38,989 nt of DNA from Candidatus Rokubacteria bacterium GWA2_70_23 (GTDB taxonomy: Bacteria > Methylomirabilota > Methylomirabilia > Rokubacteriales > CSP1-6): contig MGBT01000078.1 of the NCBI GenBank assembly GCA_001788395.1, positions 1-38,989 on the forward strand. Reading direction: 5' to 3'. Below are positions 15,258 to 22,653 of this stretch, piece by piece. The notes under the pieces were generated by a model, which was not told the DNA's origin, searched no databases, and saw only the letters and a list, made by a program, of their open reading frames with translations. The first letter of the stretch is position 1. The number at the start of each line of letters is the position of its first letter. A program made the position numbers and the translations under genes.

Positions 15258-15794
15258 ATGGGGGAGCTCCTAGCGGTCGCTCATGTCGCAGTGATCGGCG
15301 TGATGATCCGCCGCGCCGTGCTCGAGGCCGCGCCGCGCGCGTGGGAACCCGCGCGGGACCGCCTGTACTGCCGGCGGGAAGGGCAAGGGACGGCGATCCT
15401 CTTCCTGCACGGGCTCGCGGGATCGTGGCGCTACTGGCGCCGCGGACTGCCGGAACTCGCGCGGGACCACGCGCTCTACGTGCCCGACCTCCTCGGCTTC
15501 GGCCGGTCGCCGAAGCCGCGCGGCGACTACTCGGCGGCGATGCACGCGGAGGCGGTGGGCGGGCTCCTCCAGGAGATCGGGACGGTCGAGGTCGTCGTGG
15601 GACACTCGATGGGCGCGATCATCTTACCCCGATTGCCTTTGACGGGACGCCGCGGAGCGTCAGTGGTGCGCAAACCCGGGTGCTATCGGCCGCCGCGCCA
15701 GGAGCGCGTTCCGAAGGCATTGCGGTCCGGCGCGCCGAGGTTTCTCCTGCGCCCCGGGAGCCGCGACGTCGCTTGGCGGCAGGGGCGGCGATGA
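15258..15794 (+). pseudogene. Alpha/beta hydrolase, N-terminal half fused to unrelated sequence
   Basis: The first ~120 residues are a good alpha/beta hydrolase: FLHGLAGSWRYWRRGLPEL (oxyanion-hole HG), LYVPDLLGFGRSPKP and the nucleophile elbow VVGHSMGA with Ser117. After residue ~120 the protein runs into low-complexity sequence (LPRLPLTGRRGAS...) and stops at 15794, so the cap, the catalytic Asp and His are missing. I see no downstream continuation in another frame, which points to a deletion rather than a point frameshift. The start could also be the ATG at 15303. Confidence 0.7.
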
Positions 15795-15875
15795 TCCGCC
15801 CCGAGGGTCGCGTGGCCTGCCGGCTCCTGCAAATCTTGCGGTCGGCGTGGGCCGGGCGCCTCCCCGGCTTTCCAG

Positions 15876-16370
15876 TTGGGCGCGAAGAAGCAGACGTGTC
15901 GCTCCCTCGAGCGCGTCAAGAGCCTCATGCGAAACATCCTCCAGAGCATTCCGACCGGAGTCCTGACCCTTGATGCCCGGGAGGCCGTGACCTCCCTGAA
16001 TGTGGCGGGGGAGCGCCTGCTGGCGCTCCGCGCGTCAGCCATCGTGGGCCGGGCGATCGAGGACGCGCTCCAGGCGATGCGCGGCGGGGACTCGCTTGCG
16101 GTGGTGGAAGAATTGCGGGGCCGGTACGCCGAGGTGACCGTGAAGGATACGGGGGACGGCATCGCGGAGGAGATCTTGCCCCACGTCTTCGATCCCTACT
16201 TCACGACGCAACCGAACGGAGTGGGCTTGGAGCTCGCCATCGCCCATCGGATCGTGGAAGGTCACGGCGGGACGATCGATGTGGAGAGTGAGAGGGGCAA
16301 GGGCACGAAGAAGACGGTCCGCTTGCCGGTCGGGGACTCCAGGCCTGGGCTGGGGGTGGGGGAACCCTGA
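15876..16370 (+). pseudogene. Histidine kinase with internal deletion (PAS start joined to ATPase end)
   Basis: Residues 14-66 (LERVKSLMRNILQSIPTGVLTLDA, then LNVAGERLLALRA) look like the PAS-type sensor region of an NtrB/AtoS-like kinase. Residues 88-152 are the end of a HATPase domain: DTGDGI (G1 box), FDPYFTT (F box), GVGLELAIAHRIVEGHGGTIDVESERGKG (G2 box; the usual GLGLAI is changed to GVGLELAI). The dimerisation domain with the phosphorylated His and the N box are missing although the frame is kept, so the product cannot autophosphorylate. It starts at a TTG (15876); ATG 15927 is an alternative. It overlaps the following receiver fragment by 1 base. Confidence 0.75.
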
Positions 16371-16510
16371 TGGCGGCGCGGGTTCTCGTGGTGGACGATG
16401 AGCGCAACATCCGGGAGGCGCTGGCGAAGATACTCGGGAAGCAGGGGGACGAGGTGGCCACCGCGGACAGCGGCGACAGCGCGCTGGCGCTGCTCCAGGA
16501 GTCTGTGCCA
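16370..16510 (+). pseudogene. Response-regulator receiver, truncated before the phosphorylation site
   Basis: MAARVLVVDDERNIREALAKILGKQGDEVATADSGDSALALLQE is the first 44 residues of a CheY-like receiver, closest in feel to NtrC-type regulators. Asp9-Asp10 of the acid pocket are present, but the sequence diverges before the phospho-acceptor Asp (~53). The frame stays open, without meaning, as far as the MntA gene and its stop at 17128; a receiver-nucleotidyltransferase fusion is formally possible, but the 100-residue link between them is low-complexity. Confidence 0.7.
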
Positions 16511-16807
16511 TGGCTTCTGGGGAGGCGGGGCCCGTCCGAGGAGGCCCTTACGTCAAGTTGCGCCCCAGCCGACGGCCCCGCCCCGGCCGCGGCCACGCCG
16601 GACACCGTTTATGCCAGCTACGCTCAACGCAGAGGGAGCGGGAGCGAGCTGGCATCTCCGTCGCGTCCGATCAGCGGCGGTCGAGCCCGTGGCGAGGATT
16701 CCGCCGTTCTCGGGTCGGCCCGCGGCCCCGGGGTGCAGGACCTGAAGCGTTTCATGAGGCACTACGGACCCGCCCGTACACGGAGACGCTACCACCGGCC
16801 TTCCGGA
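16511..16807. other. Non-coding stretch between receiver fragment and mntA
   Basis: All frames here are Arg/Pro/Ser-rich and resemble no protein. The join at about 16505 is where the receiver homology stops, so this is probably DNA brought next to it by a deletion or insertion. The only clear feature is the promoter at its right end. Confidence 0.4.
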
Positions 16808-16816
16808 TGCTACACT
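16808..16816 (+). promoter_or_regulatory. Extended -10 promoter for leaderless mntA
   Basis: TGCTACACT: a TGn extension followed by TACACT (16811-16816). The start point about 7 bases downstream falls on or next to the GTG at 16823, and no ribosome site precedes that GTG, so a leaderless transcript is likely. No good -35 is seen. Confidence 0.45.
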
Positions 16817-16822
16817 GACGCC

Positions 16823-17128
16823 GTGAGCTCGTCGCAACTGATCGAGATCCCGGCCGTCGACCGTCTGGTGGCCGAGCTCGCGCGCCACCCGGAGGTCGTC
16901 CGGGTGTGGCTCTTCGGGTCGAGAGCCCGAGGTGACCACCGCGCGCGATCCGACATCGATCTCGCCGTGGAGGCGCCAGGGGCGAGCCGCCGCGCGTGGC
17001 TCGATCTGTGCCGTCTTGTCGAAGAGGCTGCCACGCTGCTCCGCATCGACCTCGTCTTGATCGAGGACGCGCCGTCGGCGCTGGCGCAGCAGATCCGCCG
17101 AGAAGGCCGGGTACTCTACGAGCGCTGA
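16823..17128 (+). CDS. mntA: MntA-type nucleotidyltransferase antitoxin
   Basis: A 101-residue minimal nucleotidyltransferase. It has GSRARGDHRARSDID, which fits the GSX10DXD motif (Gly32-Ser33, Asp44, Asp46), and a third acidic residue at Asp76 in RIDLVLIED. In the HepT/MntA (type VII) toxin-antitoxin family this enzyme inactivates the HEPN ribonuclease by adding AMP to its active-site Tyr. The partner, with the matching RX4HXY motif, follows with a 10-base overlap. Start GTG 16823 is chosen from the leaderless promoter; an upstream frame is open but not protein-like. Confidence 0.8.
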   Translation: MSSSQLIEIPAVDRLVAELARHPEVVRVWLFGSRARGDHRARSDIDLAVEAPGASRRAWLDLCRLVEEAATLLRIDLVLIEDAPSALAQQIRREGRVLYER

Positions 17129-17513
17129 GCTCAGCCGCAGCCTCGATCAGCTCGGACGCGCTCTCGATCGTCTCCGGGAGGCGCTCGCCGAACCACCCAC
17201 GAATCCGCTCGCCGTCGACGGCACCATCCAGCGTTTCGAATTCACGATTGAGCTGTTCTGGAAGGTCATGAAACGGCTGCTGGCCCGGGAAGGACTCGAC
17301 GCGCGAACGCCTCGAGAGACCTTGCAGGGCTCCTATCAGGCCGGCTGGATTGCGGACGAAACCGCGTGGCTCGACATGCTGCGCGCCCGCAACGAGACGT
17401 CTCACGCCTACGACGAAGCCCTCGCGCGCGCCATCTGCGAGAGGGTCCGCCGCTCCCTTCCGGAGATGGCGACGGCGTTCGAGGTTCTGCGACGCCGGGC
17501 CGGAGCCGCGTAG
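17118..17513 (+). CDS. hepT: HepT-type HEPN ribonuclease toxin, start codon unclear
   Basis: The protein (about 131 residues, HI0074-like) has LSRSLDQLGRALDRLREAL at its start, FEFTIELFWKVMKRLL, and the active-site motif RNETSHAY, a perfect RX4HXY (Arg91, His96, Tyr98). It is the predicted RNase toxin neutralised by the upstream nucleotidyltransferase. The homologous region begins near 17118-17130, but this frame has no ATG, GTG or TTG between its stop at 17058 and the ATG at 17268, which would remove the first 50 residues and helix 1. The codon ACG at 17118 (ACG-AGC-GCT-GAG) is one base from ATG. So translation either starts at a rare codon by coupling to mntA, or the toxin has been disabled. 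Confidence 0.72.
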   Translation, partial: TSAELSRSLDQLGRALDRLREALAEPPTNPLAVDGTIQRFEFTIELFWKVMKRLLAREGLDARTPRETLQGSYQAGWIADETAWLDMLRARNETSHAYDEALARAICERVRRSLPEMATAFEVLRRRAGAA

Positions 17514-17539
17514 GCCTAACGCCTCAACGTCTTGCGACA

Positions 17540-17911
17540 TCACCGCTTCTGGTACTCGGGGCGCCAGCGGAGCAGGCGGGTCTCGATCTGCCGGATGCCG
17601 AGCGCCATCACGATCCCGATCACGCCCAGCACGAACAGCGCCACCATCATGTTGGCGGCGTTCAGCGTCCCCAGCGACTGGATGATGAGATAGCCGAGCC
17701 CCCGGCCCGACTCGCCGCCGATGAACTCGCCCACGACCACGCCGATCAGCGCGAACGAGATCGAGGGCGTGAGCGAGGCGAAGGTCCAGGCCAGCGTCGA
17801 GGGCACGATCACCGTCCGCATGATCTGGCCCTCGCTCGCCCCGAGGAAGCGCGCGGAATGGATGAGGTCGGCGTCCACGCTGCGCGCGCCCTGAAAGGTG
17901 TTGAAAGAGTC
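17540..17911 (-). pseudogene. NitT/TauT-type ABC permease, C-terminal remnant
   Basis: The minus-strand frame reads FNTFQGARSVDADLIHSARFLGASEG and VIVPSTLAWTFASLTPSISFALIGVVVGEFIGG, the conserved EAA-loop region and last membrane spans of taurine/nitrate/aliphatic-sulfonate permeases. Only the last ~120 of ~260 residues remain: similarity starts abruptly at 17911 and no start codon precedes it in a sensible place. Companion ATPase and binding protein genes are absent. The break point is next to the PadR promoter region. Confidence 0.75.
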
Positions 17912-17929
17912 CTCCGCTTCACCCGCCCC

Positions 17930-17968
17930 TGACCATGACCGCCCAGCAACGGCCAGTCATGGGTCATG
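17930..17968. promoter_or_regulatory. Imperfect palindrome upstream of padR, possible operator
   Basis: TGACCATGACC (17930-17940) is mirrored by GTCATGGGTCATG (17956-17968): CATGACC at 17934-17940 pairs with GGTCATG at 17962-17968, with further partial pairing. It lies about 80 bases upstream of the PadR start and could be its own operator. Position and symmetry only; PadR sites vary. Confidence 0.3.
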
Positions 17969-18045
17969 CGGCCTACGCAAATAAGCCTCTCGTCTCATTG
18001 CGAACGTCCCTCGGGGCTTTCATATTCCGGCAGAGGAGCATATCC

Positions 18046-18675
18046 ATGCTGCCAGCGACCGCCTCCATCACGCTGCACTCCGCGCTGCTCGGCCTCCTCG
18101 CCCGCCGCCCGCTCACCGGCTACGAGATCCTCAAGCGCTTCACCCGATCCGTGGTGTTTTTCTGGAATGCCAAGCGCAGCCAGATCTACGCCGAGCTCAA
18201 GCGCATGGAGCGGCTCGGCTTCGTGACCTCCAGGGTCACCGTCCAGCAGGGCCGTCCCAACAAGCGCCTGTACGCGATCACGCCCGCCGGGAAGGCCGCC
18301 CTGCGCCTCTGGCTCGACCGTCCGACCCCGGCTGGGCCCATCAAGGATGAGATGCTGCTCCGGACGTTCTTCTCCCATGTCCTGCCCCCGCCCCGCGCGG
18401 TGGCGTACCTGGAGCGTCACGGCGAGGAGCATCGCCGGGTGCTGGAGGAGTTCGAGGGGATCAAGGCGGCGCTCCTGGCGCGCTACGGTTCGCCCGAGAC
18501 CACCGAGGACCGCGCGCTCTTCTTCGGGTCCCTCGTTCTCGAACAGGGGATCCGCTTCGAGCGCATGTACGCCGAGTGGTGCCGCTGGGCCGCCGCGGAG
18601 ACTGCGCGCTGGCGTGGCCGCCCGGGCCGCGCCTCCGAGGCTCCCAGCGCGGCAGACTTCATCATGACCTCGTGA
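18046..18675 (+). CDS. PadR-family transcriptional regulator
   Basis: A 209-residue regulator. Residues ~8-80 are the PadR winged helix (ALLGLLARRPLTGYEILKRF, then IYAELKRMERLGFVTSRVTVQQGRPNKRLYAITPAG); the rest is the helical dimerisation domain (LRTFFSHVLPPPRAVAYLERH). PadR members are best known for sensing phenolic acids and repressing their catabolic genes, which suits the aromatic/acyl-CoA genes that follow. ATG 18046 follows GAGGAG. Its stop overlaps the next start (TGATG), so it is co-transcribed with the molybdenum hydroxylase and probably autoregulates the operon. Confidence 0.88.
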   Translation: MLPATASITLHSALLGLLARRPLTGYEILKRFTRSVVFFWNAKRSQIYAELKRMERLGFVTSRVTVQQGRPNKRLYAITPAGKAALRLWLDRPTPAGPIKDEMLLRTFFSHVLPPPRAVAYLERHGEEHRRVLEEFEGIKAALLARYGSPETTEDRALFFGSLVLEQGIRFERMYAEWCRWAAAETARWRGRPGRASEAPSAADFIMTS

Positions 18676-19679
18676 TGACAACGATCCAGATCGAGTACCA
18701 CGCGCCGACCACACTGGCTCAGGCCGTGGCCCTGCTCGCTGAGCACGGCGCAGCAGCAGCTCCGCTCGCCGGCGGCACGGACCTCGTCCCCGCGCTCAAG
18801 TACGGGGTGCTGCGCGCGCGGCACCTCGTGAGCCTCGCGCGCATCCCGGGCTACCGGGACATCGCGACGACGGCCGAGGGCGGACTCGCCATCGGCGCCT
18901 TCGCCACGCTCGCCGACGTCGCCCGCTCCCCGCTTGTCAGAGAGGGCTGCCCGGCGCTGGCCGAGGCGGCGGCGCAGGCCGGCTCTCCGCTGCTGCGGAA
19001 CCGCGGAACCATCGGCGGCAACGTCTGCCTCGACACGCGGTGCTGGTACTACAACCAGACGGAGGCCTGGCGCGCCAGCCGGGAGCGCTGTCAGAAGGCG
19101 AGCGGCGAGCGGTGCTACGTGAACCCGAAGCAGAACGTCTGCGTCGCCCTCTTCTCCGCCGACACGCCGGCGGCGCTCATCGCCGTCGGCGCGCGCGCGA
19201 CGCTGGCCGGTCCCGCCGGGGAGCGTACCGTTCCGGTGGAGGCGCTGTACTCGGGGGATGGGCTCCGGCCTCTGGCCAAGGGCGAGGCGGAGATCCTGAC
19301 GGGTCTCGTCCTGCCTGCGCCGCCGGGGCGCTCGGGGGCGGCCTACCTCAAGCACAGCGCGCGCGAGTCCATCGACTTCCCGCTGCTCGGCGTCGCCGCC
19401 GCGGTGGTGCTCTCGCCGGGCGGGACGATCGCCTCCGCCCGCCTCGCGGTCACCGGTGTGAGATCGGCGCCCTGCCGCTTGCCCGAGGTCGAGGCGGCGC
19501 TCGCGGGACGCCAGATCCCCGCCGAGGGCGATCGGGAGCTGGGGCGCCTGACGGCGCGCTCCCTCGGGGCGCTCTTTCTCACCGAGGCCGTGCCGCATAA
19601 GCGACACCTCGCCGGCCTCATGGTGGTGGAGGCGGTGACGCGCGCCGCTCGGCAGGCCCAGGGACGGAGCACCTCGTGA
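18675..19679 (+). CDS. Molybdenum hydroxylase FAD/[4Fe-4S] subunit (4-hydroxybenzoyl-CoA reductase beta-like)
   Basis: A 334-residue FAD-binding subunit of the xanthine dehydrogenase family: APLAGGTDLVPALKYG and RNRGTIGGNVCLDTR are the FAD motifs. Inserted after the second is WYYNQTEAWRASRERCQ then GERCYVNPKQNVCVA. Its cysteines (123, 139, 147, 156) have spacings of 16, 8 and 9, the same as I recall for the [4Fe-4S] ligands of Thauera HcrB, a cluster that ordinary xanthine dehydrogenases and CO dehydrogenases lack. This points to an aryl-CoA reductase or a close relative. ATG 18675 overlaps the PadR stop. Confidence 0.85.
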   Translation: MTTIQIEYHAPTTLAQAVALLAEHGAAAAPLAGGTDLVPALKYGVLRARHLVSLARIPGYRDIATTAEGGLAIGAFATLADVARSPLVREGCPALAEAAAQAGSPLLRNRGTIGGNVCLDTRCWYYNQTEAWRASRERCQKASGERCYVNPKQNVCVALFSADTPAALIAVGARATLAGPAGERTVPVEALYSGDGLRPLAKGEAEILTGLVLPAPPGRSGAAYLKHSARESIDFPLLGVAAAVVLSPGGTIASARLAVTGVRSAPCRLPEVEAALAGRQIPAEGDRELGRLTARSLGALFLTEAVPHKRHLAGLMVVEAVTRAARQAQGRSTS

Positions 19680-20257
19680 AGCACCTCATCCAGCTCACCG
19701 TGAATGGCCAGACTCACGACCTCGTGACCCGTGCGGAGCGGACCCTGCTCGACGTGCTCCGGGAGGATCTCGGGCTCACCGGTTCCAAGCGCGGCTGCGA
19801 TCTCGGGGCCTGCGGCGCCTGCGCGGTTCTCCTCGACGGCCGGCCGATCAGCTCCTGCCTCACGCTCGCGGTGGAAGCGTCCGGGCGCGAGATCGTCACC
19901 GTCGAGGGCCTCGCCCAGGGGGGCGCGTTGCACGTCGTGCAGGAGGCCTTCGTCGAGCACGGGGCCGTCCAGTGCGGCTTCTGCACTCCCGGCATGGTGA
20001 TCGCCGTCAAGGGACTTCTCGACGAGCGCCCGCATCCCGAGGACGCCGAGATCCTGGAGGCGCTGTCGGGCAATCTCTGCCGCTGCACCGGCTACGTGAA
20101 GATCCTGGACGCCGTTCGCACGGCGATCCGCCGCATGAGCGGAGGCAGGGGCTGTGAGGCCCTTGCCGCAGACGGATCCGACCTGCGCCCGTCTCAGGCC
20201 ACCCGCGATCGCTCCGGCCTCGCGGCGCCCGCTACAACAAGGGAGTCCCGGGCATGA
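19676..20257 (+). CDS. Molybdenum hydroxylase [2Fe-2S] subunit (HcrC-like)
   Basis: A 193-residue protein with the two [2Fe-2S] domains of this family: plant-ferredoxin-type cysteines 41, 46, 49 and 61 (CDLGACGACAVLLDG) and the four-helix cluster cysteines 100, 103, 135 and 137 (QCGFCTPGM, NLCRCTGY). It carries electrons between the molybdenum and flavin subunits. It starts at GTG 19676 overlapping the previous stop (GTGA). The last ~40 residues after RRMSGG are an unusual low-complexity extension that family members normally lack. Confidence 0.92.
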   Translation: MKHLIQLTVNGQTHDLVTRAERTLLDVLREDLGLTGSKRGCDLGACGACAVLLDGRPISSCLTLAVEASGREIVTVEGLAQGGALHVVQEAFVEHGAVQCGFCTPGMVIAVKGLLDERPHPEDAEILEALSGNLCRCTGYVKILDAVRTAIRRMSGGRGCEALAADGSDLRPSQATRDRSGLAAPATTRESRA

Positions 20258-22653
20258 GCGACTACGCCGTCGTCGGCAAGCCGCTGCCCCGCGTCGATGC
20301 CCGGGACAAGGTCACCGGCGCGGCCAGCTACTCGGCCGATGTGAGGCTGCCCGGGATGCTGCGCGGCAAGGTCCTCCGGAGCCCATGGCCCCATGCCCGC
20401 ATCCTGCACGTGGACACGAGCCGGGCGGAGCGTTTGAAGGGCGTCCACGCCGTGGTCACGGGTCGCGACACGGCCGGGCTCCGCGTGGCCTTCGTGGACA
20501 CGCCCCGCTACCCGGCCGACGAGCCGCCCTTCGCGCTGGACCGCGTGCGCTACATCGGCGACGAGATCGCGGCCGTCGCCGCGGTGGACGGCGAGACGGC
20601 CGAGGAGGCCCTCCGGCTCATCCGCGTGGACCACGAGGACCTCCCGGCGGTCTTCACCGCTTCCGGCGCCCTCAACCCGGACGCGCCGCTGGTGCACGAG
20701 TTCGACTATCCCGGCAAGACCATCTGGGAGGACTGGGGCGCGCGAGGCCGTCCCGAGTCCGAGCCCGTCCCGCGGACGGACAATATCGCCGCCCGCACCT
20801 ACGTCGAGTTCGGCGACCTGGATGCCGGGTTCGGGGGCGCGCACCACGTCCGGGAGGACCGCTTCGACGTGGCGCCCGTGGCGCATGCGCCGCTGGAGCC
20901 GCACGCCGCGGTGGCCTTCTGGGACCAGGGCGGCAAGCTCAATATGCACGTGTCCAGCATGGGGATCTTCTACAAGCGCTTCGTGCTCTCCAAGGCCCTG
21001 GGGCTGCCCATCAGCCACGTGCGCATCCACAAGAGCTACGTGGGGGGCGCTTTCGGCGGGAAGATCGACGTCTTCCCCTACGAGATCGCCGCGGCGCTCC
21101 TGAGCCGGAAGTCGGGGCGCCCCGTGCTCGTGGAGCTCTCCCGCGAGGAGTCGCTCACAACGACCAGGATGGACTTCCAGGCCTCGGTGCGGGTCAAGAC
21201 CGGGGTGGACAGGAACGGGATCATCGCGGCCCAGGATATCCAGGTGGTCGTGGACACCGGGGCCTACCGCGGCACGGGCCCCGTCGTGGTCTTCCTCTGC
21301 TACTCGTACAATATCCCCGTCTATCGCGTCCCGGCCCTGCGCTACGAGGGCCTCGCCGTGTACACGAACAATCCGGTGAAGGGCCCCAAGCGCGGCCACG
21401 GCGCGCCCTTCATCCGCTTCGCCGTGGACTCGCACATGGACATGCTGGCCGAGGACCTCGGCATCGACATGGTGGAGCTGATGCGGCGCAATGCCCGGGA
21501 CCAGGGCGAGGTCATGCCGACGAGCGGCGATGTCCTCAGGAGCTGCGGCCTCAAGGACTCCATCGAGGCCGCCGCGCGCGACGGCGGCTGGGAGGCCAAG
21601 CGGCGGCGGAGCGTCTGGACCGGCTCGGAGCGCTTCAAGCGGGGGGTCGGTCTCTCGGCGTGCTCCATGTTCAGCGGGTCGCCGTACTACCCGTTCGCCT
21701 CGGCGGCGGTGCTGAAGCTCGCGGACGATGGTGGGGCCACGCTCTTCGCGGGCACCGTGGAGATGGGGCAGGGATCGGAGACGACGCTGTCGCAGATCGC
21801 CGCCGAGGAGCTGGGCGTGCCGCTCTCGGACATCCGGATCGTCTCCGGGGACACGGAGCTCACCCCCATCGAGTTCGGCAGCTTCCTGTCAGGCGGCGCC
21901 TTCGTGACCGGCAAGGCCGTGCGGCTCGCCGCCGAGGATGCCAGGCGCCAGCTCCTGGAGATGGCCGCGCGCCTCCTCGAGGTGGACGCGCGCGATCTGG
22001 AGGCGCGGGACAAGAGGGTCTCGGTCAAGGGGGCGGCGCACCGCTCGCTCTCCTACGGCGAGATCATCGCCGCCAGCGTGAAGCAGGCCAATGGCGATCC
22101 CATCATTGGCAAGGGGTATCACAAGAGCGTCCCCGACGCGGGGCTGCACCCGAGCCTCAGCACCGCCAAGGGGCGGTGGACGGAGGCCTATGGCTTCGCC
22201 TCCCAGCTGGCGGAGGTCGAGGTGGACACCTGGACCGGCCGGGTGCGCGTGCTCCGCGTCGTCACCTACCACGACTGCGGCTTCCCGCTGAACCCGCAGA
22301 TCGTCGAGGGTCAGATCGAGGGGTGCGTGTCCATGGCGCTGGGGCAGACGCTCCAGGAGCGCGTGGACCTGCGCGAAGGCCAGGTCTTCAACCCGGACTT
22401 CCTCACCTACCGGATGCCCATCACCCACGACACCCCGGCCATGGTGAGCGGCATGATCCACAGCCACGAGCCGCACGGGCCGTTCGGCGCCAAGGAGGTC
22501 GGCGAGGGCGCGGTCTCGGGCGTCATGGCCGCGGTGGCCAATGCCGTGTACGACGCGGTCGGTGCCCGCATCACGAGCCTGCCCATCACGCCGGCCAAGA
22601 TCCTGGCGGCTCTCGCCGCGGCCGGGCGCGATGGGCCCCGGGAGCGCGAGTGA
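20254..22653 (+). CDS. Molybdenum hydroxylase molybdopterin-binding subunit (HcrA-like)
   Basis: A 799-residue catalytic subunit of the xanthine dehydrogenase family. It begins VVGKPLPRVDARDKVTGAASYSADV, has GAFGGKIDVFPYEIAAALLS, PKRGHGAPFIRFAVDS, GTVEMGQGSETTLSQIAAEELG and near the end FGAKEVGEGAVSG, where Glu751 corresponds to the catalytic base. It binds molybdopterin cytosine dinucleotide. The CO-dehydrogenase loop with CSFR is absent, so this is not CoxL. With YqeB and YqeC encoded nearby the Mo may carry a labile selenido ligand. Substrate is unknown; a hydroxyaryl-CoA is the best guess from the beta subunit. Overlaps the upstream gene by ATGA. Confidence 0.88.
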   Translation: MSDYAVVGKPLPRVDARDKVTGAASYSADVRLPGMLRGKVLRSPWPHARILHVDTSRAERLKGVHAVVTGRDTAGLRVAFVDTPRYPADEPPFALDRVRYIGDEIAAVAAVDGETAEEALRLIRVDHEDLPAVFTASGALNPDAPLVHEFDYPGKTIWEDWGARGRPESEPVPRTDNIAARTYVEFGDLDAGFGGAHHVREDRFDVAPVAHAPLEPHAAVAFWDQGGKLNMHVSSMGIFYKRFVLSKALGLPISHVRIHKSYVGGAFGGKIDVFPYEIAAALLSRKSGRPVLVELSREESLTTTRMDFQASVRVKTGVDRNGIIAAQDIQVVVDTGAYRGTGPVVVFLCYSYNIPVYRVPALRYEGLAVYTNNPVKGPKRGHGAPFIRFAVDSHMDMLAEDLGIDMVELMRRNARDQGEVMPTSGDVLRSCGLKDSIEAAARDGGWEAKRRRSVWTGSERFKRGVGLSACSMFSGSPYYPFASAAVLKLADDGGATLFAGTVEMGQGSETTLSQIAAEELGVPLSDIRIVSGDTELTPIEFGSFLSGGAFVTGKAVRLAAEDARRQLLEMAARLLEVDARDLEARDKRVSVKGAAHRSLSYGEIIAASVKQANGDPIIGKGYHKSVPDAGLHPSLSTAKGRWTEAYGFASQLAEVEVDTWTGRVRVLRVVTYHDCGFPLNPQIVEGQIEGCVSMALGQTLQERVDLREGQVFNPDFLTYRMPITHDTPAMVSGMIHSHEPHGPFGAKEVGEGAVSGVMAAVANAVYDAVGARITSLPITPAKILAALAAAGRDGPRERE

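Noticed and set aside
14495-15973. Long plus-strand frame overlapping arsA, the basic-tail gene and the hydrolase fragment
   Set aside because: It is an out-of-frame shadow, rich in Arg/Gly/Pro, with no domain.
16370-17128. Single receiver-nucleotidyltransferase fusion protein (one open frame)
   Set aside because: The receiver is cut before its phospho-site, the ~100-residue link is low-complexity, and a promoter sits just before the nucleotidyltransferase GTG. Read as two separate items.
18675-22653. Aerobic CO dehydrogenase (coxMSL), from the same subunit order and XdhC neighbour
   Set aside because: The large subunit lacks the CSFR active-site loop, and the FAD subunit has the 4-hydroxybenzoyl-CoA-reductase [4Fe-4S] insertion.
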